Assembly: GCF_001956045.1 (NCBI RefSeq)
Contig: NZ_MRTH01000066.1
Location: 1 to 18,447, forward strand
From: Paenibacillus sp. FSL H7-0331
GTDB lineage: Bacteria; Bacillota; Bacilli; Paenibacillales; NBRC-103111
Length of the DNA: 18,447 bases
Reading direction: 5' to 3'
The notes beneath the pieces are model-generated. The model did no database searches, was not told where the DNA came from, and saw only the letters and a list, made by a program, of their open reading frames with translations. This document shows positions 7,514 to 14,033 of the stretch, one piece after another. A program made the translations under genes and the position numbers. Positions within the stretch are counted from its first letter, which is position 1, and each line of letters opens with the position of its first letter.

Positions 7514-8020
7514 ATGAAGAGACATTGGAAGGTCGGAGATCTCGCCAAGCTGACGGGGCTTACCGTACGAACCTTGCGGTTTTATGATCAAATCGGGTTG
7601 TTCCCTCCGTCGGGACAAACGGAATCCGGCCACAGGCTGTACAATGAATTGGACTTGTCGCGATTGCACCAGATATTATCGCTTAAGGAGCTGGGGTTAT
7701 CTCTCGAGGAGATTAAATCGGTTTTAATTGGCGGGCAGATCAGTCCGCTTGAGATCGTCAACATGCAGATAAACCAAATCAAAGAACAGATCAAACTGCA
7801 GCAGAAACTATTGGAGCAGCTCAGCTATGTATCCAAGCTCATGCAGGGCAAGGCGGAATTAACGGTTGAAGATTTCACGAACCTTCTGCAAGCGATGAAG
7901 GTGGGATTTGAGAAACCGGTCATTGAGCGGCAAACGAGTTGGGAGCGACATTTGGACCTGTTGGGAGACTTTCTTGCCGAAGAGAGCGGAATTCCGAAAC
8001 ATAAGGAGGAAAATCAATGA
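7514..8020 (+). CDS. MerR family transcriptional regulator
   Basis: The 168-residue protein has the MerR winged helix at residues 4-72: WKVGDLAKLTGLTVRTLRFY, the wing SGHRLYNELDLSRLHQI, then LKELGLSLEEIKSVL. A long dimerisation coiled coil follows (about 78-115, QINQIKEQIKLQQKLLEQL). The C-terminal effector part is short and has no cysteine or cluster of histidines, so a metal sensor is unlikely; an organic ligand is more probable. GTGGAG precedes the ATG. Its stop overlaps the next start as ATGA, so it is co-translated with the two SRPBCC genes. The palindromic long-spacer promoter in front suggests autoregulation of the whole operon. Confidence 0.93.
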   Translation: MKRHWKVGDLAKLTGLTVRTLRFYDQIGLFPPSGQTESGHRLYNELDLSRLHQILSLKELGLSLEEIKSVLIGGQISPLEIVNMQINQIKEQIKLQQKLLEQLSYVSKLMQGKAELTVEDFTNLLQAMKVGFEKPVIERQTSWERHLDLLGDFLAEESGIPKHKEENQ

Positions 8021-8466
8021 ACGAACGATTTGTCAAGCATGGAACCTTCGTCGTCGAGCGGACTTATGCCGCTTCACCGGAGCGGGTTTATCACGCATGG
8101 GCCGATCCAATTGCCAAGGCCAAGTGGTTTTCGAAGCCAGAAATCTTCGATTTCCAGGTTGGCGGGCGCGAGTACAGCAGCGGCGGGCCGCCGGAAGGGC
8201 CGATCTTTACCTTCGACGCCAACTACCAGGAGCTTGTTCCAGAGCAGCGCATTGTCTATACGTACACCCTGGATGCGGACGGTATACGCATCTCTGTCTC
8301 GATCACAACGGTCGAGCTTATCAAGTTGGAGGGCGGTACGAAGTTGATTTTCACGGAACAAGGTGTGTTCTTTGACGGACACGATACGCCGGAAGTACGG
8401 GAACACGGTACAAACGTCATGTTGGACGCACTGGGTAAGGTAGTAGAAGGGGAGGTAGGGACATGA
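8017..8466 (+). CDS. SRPBCC (AHSA1-like) domain protein, first copy
   Basis: The 149-residue protein is a single helix-grip domain of the AHSA1 family. It has VVERTYAASPERVYHAWADP at the start, AKWFSKPEIFDFQVGG, FDANYQELVPEQRIVYTYTL, and the long C-terminal helix. These domains enclose a hydrophobic cavity and may bind or convert lipophilic ligands; the Hsp90 N-terminal activator domain of eukaryotic Aha1 is absent. It overlaps the merR gene and the next SRPBCC gene by four bases each (ATGA), so the three proteins are probably made together. AAGGAGG a few bases before the ATG confirms the start. Confidence 0.9.
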   Translation: MNERFVKHGTFVVERTYAASPERVYHAWADPIAKAKWFSKPEIFDFQVGGREYSSGGPPEGPIFTFDANYQELVPEQRIVYTYTLDADGIRISVSITTVELIKLEGGTKLIFTEQGVFFDGHDTPEVREHGTNVMLDALGKVVEGEVGT

Positions 8467-8903
8467 CAATAGGTGAAAATGAACTTATTGCTACGCGTGA
8501 GTACGATGTCCCGCAGAAGCTCGTGTTTCGGGCCTGGACAACTCCCGATTTGTTAGCCCGATGGTGGGGACCTCAAGGCTTCACGAATACGTTTCACGAG
8601 TGCGATATGAGGCCGGGAGGTACGTGGAAGTTCACCATGCACGGACCAGATGGCGTGGATTATCCTAACCATAACGACTTTGTTGAGATCGTGCCGCTGG
8701 AGCGGATCGTGCTTGATCATCTATCCGGCCACGAATTTCGGGTAACGGCTACCTTCGAGGGCTTTGAGGGCCGCACCAGGGTCACCTTCCGTCAACTTTT
8801 CAAGAAAAAAGAGGATTTTGAACAAGCTAAGCCGATCTGCAAAGAAGCTAATGAACAGCAGCTTGACCGGCTGGGCAAGGTACTGGCGGAATTGGCCTAC
8901 TAG
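8463..8903 (+). CDS. SRPBCC (AHSA1-like) domain protein, second copy
   Basis: A second AHSA1-type protein of 146 residues, with the family hallmark VFRAWTTPDLLARWWGPQGF, then MRPGGTWKFTMHGPDG, VPLERIVLDHLSG and a C-terminal helix. It is only distantly similar to its neighbour, so the pair is more likely an assembled couple than a recent duplication. Such pairs could form heterodimers or act on two related ligands; this is inference. It is the last gene of the merR operon and is followed by a strong terminator. GGGGAGG precedes the ATG. Confidence 0.92.
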   Translation: MTIGENELIATREYDVPQKLVFRAWTTPDLLARWWGPQGFTNTFHECDMRPGGTWKFTMHGPDGVDYPNHNDFVEIVPLERIVLDHLSGHEFRVTATFEGFEGRTRVTFRQLFKKKEDFEQAKPICKEANEQQLDRLGKVLAELAY

Positions 8904-8958
8904 CTTTGCGAAGTGATATCGGCTTTGAACTGCCACTTATGTGATGACTCTAAAATTG

Positions 8959-9004
8959 TCGCCGTTTACGTTCCCTGTTGGGAATGGACGGCGATTTTTA
9001 TTTT
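8959..9004 (+). terminator. Strong rho-independent terminator of the merR operon
   Basis: TCGCCGT pairs with ACGGCGA, with an inner TTCCC/GGGAA stem and a TGTT loop, followed directly by TTTTTATTTT. It lies about 55 bases after the last stop codon. Confidence 0.85.
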
Positions 9005-9084
9005 AGTAATCGGAGGACGCTCGGTGGTGGAGAGCTGACAGCCTGTCAAGGCGGGTTTTTCGTCGATAGCCCTGTTAAGCTAAG

Positions 9085-9398
9085 TCCTACCACAACTAAC
9101 AGCAAGCCTTTAATTAAATGATCCATAAATGTCGATGGTTTTTCATCAACATCCCGCCGCGGGGGGCGTACCAAGTGCACTTGATATTTGTTTGATATCA
9201 AACTATAATGTGGTTATGGAAAATAGAGATGCTATTTCATTAATCTCCAAAATTAGAGAGAGTCAATCGGTTTATTGTAGAAGAGATGGTGAAGAATGGG
9301 GTAGACGGTATTGGCACTTCGCATGGTGATATCTTCTATGCGCTATTTAAGAACCCCAGACTCACGATGGCGGACATTTCTAAAAGGATTAATAAGGA
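9085..9398 (+). repeat. Direct repeat, copy A (marR promoter and gene start)
   Basis: This stretch matches 18132-18447. I count about 21 mismatches over the first 131 aligned bases, but only one mismatch plus a 2-nt gap over the following coding part to the window end. The repeat may extend further to the right, because copy B is cut by the window edge. The stretch 8904-9215 holds no gene apart from the terminator and this promoter. Confidence 0.9.
9181..9209 (+). promoter_or_regulatory. marR promoter with palindromic operator
   Basis: TTGATA (9181-9186), a 17-nt spacer and TATAAT (9204-9209) form a near-consensus promoter. The spacer contains the perfect 14-bp palindrome GTTTGAT-ATCAAAC (9190-9203), a fitting MarR dimer site for autorepression. 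The ATG at 9216 starts only 7 nt after the -10 with no ribosome binding site, so the transcript would be leaderless. Confidence 0.8.
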
Positions 9399-9636
9399 TA
9401 AATCTACAGTCACAGCACTTGTTGACAAGCTGGTTCGGCTCGGATATGTGACAAAGGAAAGGGACAAAGAGGACACGAGGGTTGTTTATGTTGCTTTAAC
9501 CCATAAGGGGAGTGAGCTGAAACCGATCTTTGAATCCATATCGAAAGAAATGTTAGACGTGTTTTACCTCAACATCTCTGAAAGAGAAAAAGAAGATCTG
9601 CTTAACATTTTAAAAAAGATTTATGGCAACTTTTAA
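9216..9636 (+). pseudogene. MarR family regulator, broken by a 2-nt deletion
   Basis: From the ATG at 9216 the frame reads MENRDAISLISKIRE and then shifts, ending after 37 codons. The rest of the MarR protein continues in another frame: from 9286, MVKNGVDGIGTSHGDIFYAL, the winged helix MADISKRINKDKSTVTALVDKLVRLGYV, the wing KERDKEDTRVVYVALT, and a C-terminal helix to 9636. The second copy near the window end has two extra A bases at the matching place (TAGAGAGAAAGT against TAGAGAGAGT here, about 9261) and an open frame. A 116-residue protein started at 9286 would keep the DNA-binding domain but lose the first dimerisation helix. Reinitiation or a sequencing error are alternatives. Confidence 0.75.
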
Positions 9637-9649
9637 ATTTTTTTCGATA

Positions 9650-9666
9650 TATAGTTTGATATCAAA
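9650..9666 (+). promoter_or_regulatory. Operator TTTGATATCAAA before the hydrolase gene
   Basis: The perfect 12-bp palindrome TTTGATATCAAA (9655-9666) repeats exactly the core of the marR promoter palindrome. A possible -10, TATAGT (9650-9655), abuts it; no clear -35 is seen. It ends 23 bases before the hydrolase start codon, so bound MarR would block this promoter or early elongation. Confidence 0.7.
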
Positions 9667-9689
9667 TTAAATGGCGAGGAGGAAAAATC

Positions 9690-10511
9690 ATGAGGGATTT
9701 TACGAAAGAATTACCTGATCATACGGAGAAATACATCGGGGACAACGATTTATTTTTAGAGATATTCGAGGGGGATAACCTGCCTAAAGCAACTAAACAA
9801 AGGCCGCCGTTACTTTTTGTACACGGTGCCTTCACTGGAAGCTGGATGTGGAGCAAATATATACCTCACTTTATCAGTGAAGGGTGGAACTGCTATGTTA
9901 TGAACTTGAGAAGTCATTACAAAAGTAGGCTGCTGGATATGACGAAGATAACTTTCAAGGATTATTTGGAGGATATGAAAGAGATTATCGCTGAGTGTGG
10001 GGTTCCGCCGATTCTTATCGGATTTAGCATGGGGGGAATCTTGAGCCAAAAGTTGGCTGAAACCGTCGAGATCGCCGGGTTGGTGTTGATCGATTCAGTC
10101 ATAAGCAAAGAAGTTTTTGAAGTAGTGCCCTACAAAGAGTTAGACCAGATGACACCTGGTATCCTATTGCCTGCACCAGTCCGTGAAGAGCTTTCAAGCA
10201 TAGATGAAACGGCAGATGATATTGAATTTCAAAGGAAGTATCTGTCCATGGAGTCATCGAAGGCATTTAGTGCTTTTGTTTTTTCAATCGAAGCAAAGGG
10301 TATATCCATAGACAGCAGTTCGATTTCTTGCCCTTGCTTGGTTGTCAAAGCAGTAAACGGTGATGATGACGACCGTCGGGGTAGAGTGACAGCGGAGCAC
10401 CTCCGTGCTGAGTATAAAGGGCTTTGGAACACAACTCATACCGGCGTGCTCGTAGGGCAGAGATATATGGAAGCGGTAGATACAATCATGGATTGGTTAA
10501 AAAGATTATAA
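9690..10511 (+). CDS. Alpha/beta hydrolase
   Basis: The 273-residue cytoplasmic enzyme has the alpha/beta-hydrolase fold. The oxyanion HG motif is at H45-G46 (LLFVHGAFTGSWMW), the nucleophile S113 lies in GFSMGG, and the probable catalytic histidine is H250 in NTTHTGVLVG. The acid is likely in the VVKAVNGDDDD strand end near 224-228. GFSMGG hydrolases include esterases, lactonases and haloperoxidase-like enzymes; the substrate cannot be inferred. AGGAGG stands 7 nt before the ATG. The gene is governed by the same palindrome as the preceding marR gene and is probably its target; if that MarR is inactive, expression may be constitutive or rest on the second marR copy. Confidence 0.9.
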   Translation: MRDFTKELPDHTEKYIGDNDLFLEIFEGDNLPKATKQRPPLLFVHGAFTGSWMWSKYIPHFISEGWNCYVMNLRSHYKSRLLDMTKITFKDYLEDMKEIIAECGVPPILIGFSMGGILSQKLAETVEIAGLVLIDSVISKEVFEVVPYKELDQMTPGILLPAPVREELSSIDETADDIEFQRKYLSMESSKAFSAFVFSIEAKGISIDSSSISCPCLVVKAVNGDDDDRRGRVTAEHLRAEYKGLWNTTHTGVLVGQRYMEAVDTIMDWLKRL

Positions 10512-10512
10512 A

Positions 10513-10656
10513 ATGGACGCGAAGCTAAGACAGCCTACCGTAGAGTAGTGTGTAATCAACAGCGAGGACGCGCTTTGCCGTGAGGGTATCCGGAGGACGG
10601 ATATGGAGGATCTTGTGCTTGAACTCATCGGGAAACTAAGCAAAAGGGTACGATAA
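10513..10656 (+). pseudogene. Short open frame with internal stop after the hydrolase
   Basis: One base after the hydrolase stop, an ATG frame reads MDAKLRQPTVE, a TAG at 10546-10548, then 35 more codons (INSEDALCREGIRR, DMEDLVLELIGKLSKRVR) to a TAA. The charged, helix-like second part looks coding, but I recognise no family. It may be the decayed last gene of the marR-hydrolase unit or chance. Confidence 0.25.
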
Positions 10657-10686
10657 TAACATACGGGCTGCCGCTTTGGTAGACCT

Positions 10687-10767
10687 TTACTCACCTAACG
10701 AGCAGTTTAATGCAATATTGTGTTTTATTTGCGGATACGGTTCGCCGTTAACGGTTTGATAAAGCAT
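10687..10767 (-). CDS. Short open frame (26 aa) with good ribosome binding site
   Basis: On the minus strand CGGGAGG lies 9 nt before an ATG that opens a 26-codon frame, MLYQTVNGEPYPQIKHNIAL and six further residues. The strong initiation site with so short a product suggests the 5' end of a truncated gene or a tiny peptide gene. The family is unknown. Confidence 0.25.
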   Translation of the reverse strand: MLYQTVNGEPYPQIKHNIALNCSLGE

Positions 10768-10876
10768 TATTTTATCCCTCCCGGCGTTTAATCTCTAAAA
10801 TTGTCGTTACTACTTAGGTCATCTAAAAACTAAATTGTCCGCGAATAGCGTTGGTTAGTGAGGAAAGTACGGGAAG

Positions 10877-11062
10877 TTGCTGTTTGAGGAACGTCGAAAT
10901 CACACTGCGCATTCTTGCAAAGTTTTTTGCACTGCGTTTGTTCCACTAGGATTTCTGATTCCCATTGTGCTTAAAAAAGTAAGAACATTCCAAAGGACTA
11001 TCTTAATTTGTTTCATTAGTATAGTCGGAATAGAAATTTTCCAGTTAATAACGATGTTAGGT
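10877..11062 (+). pseudogene. VanZ-like core segment, on the opposite strand to its N-terminal part
   Basis: From 10937 the plus strand reads FVPLGFLIPIVLKKVRTFQR, then TILICFISIVGIEIFQLITMLG, the conserved middle of VanZ-like membrane proteins (teicoplanin-resistance type). After about 11062 the frame runs into the reverse complement of the VanZ N-terminal part and stops at 11092. Upstream, the expected asparagine-rich segment is scrambled, so a frameshift near 10920-10936 is likely. The expected DIDD segment downstream is missing. This is not an intact gene. Confidence 0.6.
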
Positions 11063-11250
11063 TATAAGGTCCGAAATGGAAATAAATTATAATTATAAAT
11101 ACCTAAATCTCTATTGTATTGTATATAAGAAATTCTTTCATGTGCGCCATCGAACTTTATAACTACAAAGTATAGTAACAAGCATATATAGAATAAAAAC
11201 AATATATCCCAAATATTTCTCGCCTTCTCAATTAAATCACCTCGGTGTTT
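11062..11250 (-). pseudogene. VanZ-like N-terminal part
   Basis: On the minus strand the frame reads WDILFLFYICLLLYFVVIKF, then DGAHERISYIQYNRDLGIYN, then NLFPFRTL and a stop at 11062. A first membrane helix followed by NLxPFRT is what VanZ-like proteins carry before the VPLGF segment. AGGTGA precedes a TTG in another frame, so the start is probably also frameshifted. The continuation lies inverted at 10937-11062. Confidence 0.6.
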
Positions 11251-11299
11251 TTAGAAGAATATTTAAGCTTTAATTATCTAATGTTAGAAATCAAAAATT

Positions 11300-11334
11300 A
11301 AGACTACAAACCCTAAATAAGAGGTTGTAGTCTT
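11300..11334 (-). terminator. Terminator of the truncated exported-protein fragment
   Basis: AAGACTACAA (11300-11309) and TTGTAGTCTT (11325-11334) form a 10-bp stem, followed on the minus strand by TAATTTTTG. It lies 27 bases beyond the stop of the fragment at 11361-11600. Confidence 0.7.
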
Positions 11335-11360
11335 GATTTTGAGAATTCAATCAATTGACT

Positions 11361-11600
11361 CTAGACTTTACTTATAGATCCATTAAAAGAGTAAGAGTTA
11401 CCGGTAGCAGGTACTGAAAATTTAACGTAATAATTTAAACTTGAACTTAGACCAGTAAAGTCAACATAATCGCTGTCGCCAATTGAGAGAGCAGTTATAG
11501 TTTTGGATGCCGAAAAACCGTTGCTGTCAATTAATGTAATGGTTACTTGGTTATTAGGAGCACCATGGTTTACTGGAATACTCCAGTTATTAACAGTTAC
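11361..11600 (-). pseudogene. C-terminal fragment of an exported or surface-type protein
   Basis: The minus strand has 79 codons open from just after a stop (11601-11603) to TAG at 11361. They read VTVNNWSIPVNHGAPNNQVT, LIDSNGFSASKTITALSIGD, FTGLSSSLNYYVKFSVPATG and an end SYSFNGSISKV. The serine-, threonine- and asparagine-rich beta-strand pattern without cysteines is typical of Ig-like or jelly-roll C-terminal domains of secreted proteins. There is no start codon or ribosome binding site, so the 5' part of the gene is lost. The intact terminator behind it supports a once-real gene. Confidence 0.55.
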
Positions 11601-11612
11601 TCAAAACTCTAG

Positions 11613-11786
11613 CATACATATGAATCATTTTGTGAATTTTGTGATATAGAAAAATGGACATACACTGATATAGAAATCATTGATATAGCTAGAAATTCGG
11701 ATGAAAAATGCTTTATTTACACAATCTTAATGAATATGTCATTGAATATGTCAGTGACATTATATAAGCTTATTTTAGATCACTGA
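11613..11786 (+). other. Open stretch without start, possible gene fragment
   Basis: After a TAG the frame is open for 57 codons (HTYESFCEFCDIEKWTYTDI and on, to LYKLILDH) and then stops. There is no start codon near its beginning and no ribosome binding site. The sequence is AT-rich and not recognised. Confidence 0.2.
11731..11768. promoter_or_regulatory. Tandem 12-mers with inverted repeat ahead of TATATAAG
   Basis: TGAATATGTCAT (11731-11742) and TGAATATGTCAG (11743-11754) are tandem near-copies. The second continues into TGACAT, giving the perfect palindrome ATGTCA-G-TGACAT (11748-11760), followed by TATATAAG. It lies about 240 bases before the GntR-type gene and could hold its operator and promoter, although no -35/-10 pair with normal spacing was found. 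Confidence 0.3.
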
Positions 11787-11867
11787 TCAGGGGGCGATAC
11801 TTAGTAGCATGAGAAACAAGAATAATCATAAAAACGGTTACTTTTACAGCAATTCACAAGTAATGTG

Positions 11868-11996
11868 ATGCCCGATGATCCTAAGAACATGGAAGCCTTA
11901 CAATGGCTGCAGACTTATGCTAACCAATATAACATCAGAGACTTGAAATCAGTGAGACGGGTTGCAGTCCATGATGTTGATAAAAACGAGGGATAA
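11868..11996 (+). CDS. Small open frame (42 aa) leading into the gntR gene
   Basis: The frame begins MPDDPKNMEALQWLQTYANQ and ends VRRVAVHDVDKNEG. It is charged and helix-like, and looks more coding than its surroundings, but has no ribosome binding site; the frame is open for 15 codons further upstream, so it may be the tail of a lost gene. Its last codons contain the GAGGG that serves the gntR start at 12003, so the two could be translationally coupled. The function is unknown. Confidence 0.3.
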   Translation: MPDDPKNMEALQWLQTYANQYNIRDLKSVRRVAVHDVDKNEG

Positions 11997-12002
11997 CCTT
12001 AG

Positions 12003-13166
12003 ATGAAAAATGTACATGCGTCAAAGAAACCGAGTCAACTGTACCTGCAAATTGCCGATAAGGTCATAGGCATCATCCAGAGCCGCAGGCTTCAACCGCA
12101 TGACCCCGTCCCATCGGAAGGAGAGCTTGCAAAGCTGTTCGGCGTAAGCCGGATGACGAGTAAGCTGGCACTAGAACGACTGGCCGAGCAGGGTCTGGTG
12201 TACCGATTGCCGAGAAGGGGGACCTTCCTTTCCGGACAGCAGGACGGAGCGCCTTTCAACGGAGAGCTTCAAGCAGAAAATAAAGCGCTTCCAGTGGAAG
12301 AGAGGCAGAGTAAGCAGATAGCTCTTATCGTGCCCCATCTATCTGATTACACCTCCAAAATTATTGCAGCAGCCGAGATCGAAGTGCGCAAGCACGATTG
12401 CGATCTTATTCTGAAAATCAGCAAGAGTAAAGAGGATGAGGATCGTTGCCTGCAGAAGCTTGTTGAAGGGGGAATAGGCGGCATCATTTTATTTCCCCAG
12501 GGGCGCAAGACATGCAGTGACCAGGTGCTGAGATTGAAATTACAGCAGTTTCCGATTGTTATTATCGACCGGATCTTTCGTGAGGTTCAGATTGATTGCG
12601 TGTATCACGATCATTATCAGGGTTCTTACCAGATGACCAAGTATTTGATCGAGAAGGGACACCGGGAAATCGGATACACATCGAACTCGATAGAGAATAT
12701 CACCAGCAGGGAGGAGCGGTATCTAGGTTATATCCAGGCACTGCTCGATCATGCAATTCCCGTCAAAAACCAATATATTCATTTTAAAATCGTGCCCTGC
12801 GATACAAGTCGTATTAACGAGTGCGACCCAGAACAGGAGCGGTTTATTCAAGAAAATCCGCAGATGACAGCCCTCATGTGCGGGGATGATCATGTAGCCA
12901 TTTCAACCTTATATACAGCCATGAGTATGGGGATCCCTGTCCCTGACAAGCTTTCTATTGTTGGGTTCTCCGATATCCATCTATCGGCGTTAGCACCGAT
13001 TCCCCTTACAACGGTCAGACAGGATACCGGGCAGCTTGCCCAATCGGCATTTAATCTACTGATGAAGCGCATTAATCATTCTCTTGAGAAACAGATTACC
13101 ATCAAAATTCAAACGACGATCGTAGAGAGGAAATCCGTTTCTTTAGGATTGACAGGAGGAGTTTAA
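12003..13166 (+). CDS. GntR-LacI chimeric transcriptional regulator
   Basis: The 387-residue protein joins a GntR winged helix (residues about 11-80: PSQLYLQIADKVIGIIQS, PSEGELAKLFGVSRMTSKLA, GLVYRLPRRGTFLS) to a periplasmic-binding-protein-like sensor (about 105-380). The sensor shows IALIVPHLSDYTSKIIAAAE, GGIGGIILFPQG, IVIIDRIF, MTALMCGDDHVAIS and SIVGFSDIHLSALAPIPLTT, followed by RQDTGQLAQSAFNLL. This is the AraR layout, in which a small sugar-like ligand releases the repressor. The ATG follows GAGGG by 10 nt. The stop directly abuts the start of the MBL gene, so it is the first gene of the uptake operon and probably its repressor. Confidence 0.93.
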   Translation: MKNVHASKKPSQLYLQIADKVIGIIQSRRLQPHDPVPSEGELAKLFGVSRMTSKLALERLAEQGLVYRLPRRGTFLSGQQDGAPFNGELQAENKALPVEERQSKQIALIVPHLSDYTSKIIAAAEIEVRKHDCDLILKISKSKEDEDRCLQKLVEGGIGGIILFPQGRKTCSDQVLRLKLQQFPIVIIDRIFREVQIDCVYHDHYQGSYQMTKYLIEKGHREIGYTSNSIENITSREERYLGYIQALLDHAIPVKNQYIHFKIVPCDTSRINECDPEQERFIQENPQMTALMCGDDHVAISTLYTAMSMGIPVPDKLSIVGFSDIHLSALAPIPLTTVRQDTGQLAQSAFNLLMKRINHSLEKQITIKIQTTIVERKSVSLGLTGGV

Positions 13167-13985
13167 ATGAAAATTCATTTTCTAGGAACCGCGGCTGCAG
13201 AGGGCTTTCCGAATGCATTTTGCCGCTGTGAGCATTGTCTCCAAGCACGAAAGCTTGGAGGAAAAAACATACGAACACGAAGCTCGGCCATCATTGACGA
13301 TGTAATCAAGTTCGACTATTCGCCCGATTCTTATATGCAGGCGCTTCGCGACAATATTGATTTGGGCGCTATCGAGCACCTGCTTGTCACCCATACGCAC
13401 TCCGATCATTTTAATGCTTATGATTTGGAATGCCGGAGAGCGGGAATTGCTCACAACCTTCAGCATCCGATGCATATCTATGGCAATGATGCCGTGATGT
13501 ACCATACGCGTGTTGCCATCGGCCGTTTTGCAGGAGAAAGGTTTGCTTTTCATCTGCTCCGCCCGTTCGAGACGATAACGGTGGGTGATGTTCTTGTTAC
13601 ACCGCTGCTGGCGGATCATGACAGTATGGAAACCTGTTTGTTGTACGTGATCGAAAAGGATGGCAAAAAGCTGCTGTACGGACATGATTCGGGATGGTTT
13701 CCGGAAGCTACATGGGCGTGGTTAAAGGGAAAAAATCTGGATTGCGCCATACTCGACTGCACGCACGGATACACAGGTAAATCCCGCGATCGCAATCATA
13801 TGTGTATTGAGACGGTGCTGGAGGCCCAGCGTGAATTTCGGAAAGAAAACATATTGAAAGAGGAAGGGCGTATCGTCGTCACGCACTTTAGTCATAATTC
13901 CAAGCTGCTTCATGATGAATTCGACGAAATATTCAAACCCGCCGGGGTCGTGGTGGCCTATGACGGATTAATTTTATACATCTAG
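13167..13985 (+). CDS. PhnP-like metallo-beta-lactamase-fold phosphodiesterase
   Basis: The 272-residue hydrolase has the MBL metal motif HTHSDH at 76-81 and further ligand candidates H151 (LADHDS) and D174 (GHDSGW). Two more features point to the PhnP branch rather than generic MBL proteins. A CxCxxC group (C19, C21, C24) lies in the position of the structural zinc site of E. coli PhnP, with H211 in NHM and THFSH (H240, H243) near the C-terminus. PhnP cleaves phosphoribosyl 1,2-cyclic phosphate in phosphonate breakdown. No other phn lyase gene is visible here, so the substrate may be another cyclic phosphate or phosphodiester. The ATG directly follows the gntR stop, and GGAGGAG within that gene's end is its ribosome binding site. 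Confidence 0.85.
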   Translation: MKIHFLGTAAAEGFPNAFCRCEHCLQARKLGGKNIRTRSSAIIDDVIKFDYSPDSYMQALRDNIDLGAIEHLLVTHTHSDHFNAYDLECRRAGIAHNLQHPMHIYGNDAVMYHTRVAIGRFAGERFAFHLLRPFETITVGDVLVTPLLADHDSMETCLLYVIEKDGKKLLYGHDSGWFPEATWAWLKGKNLDCAILDCTHGYTGKSRDRNHMCIETVLEAQREFRKENILKEEGRIVVTHFSHNSKLLHDEFDEIFKPAGVVVAYDGLILYI

Positions 13986-14033
13986 ATTCATTTATAAACA
14001 ATCAACCTATAACCTAAAGGAGTGTCAAAAAGA

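Noticed and set aside
8074..8469. 131-codon minus-strand open frame
   Set aside because: Complement of the first AHSA1 gene; no ribosome binding site and no family.
13182..13685. 167-codon minus-strand open frame
   Set aside because: Antisense to the PhnP-like gene, whose metal motifs fix the true strand.
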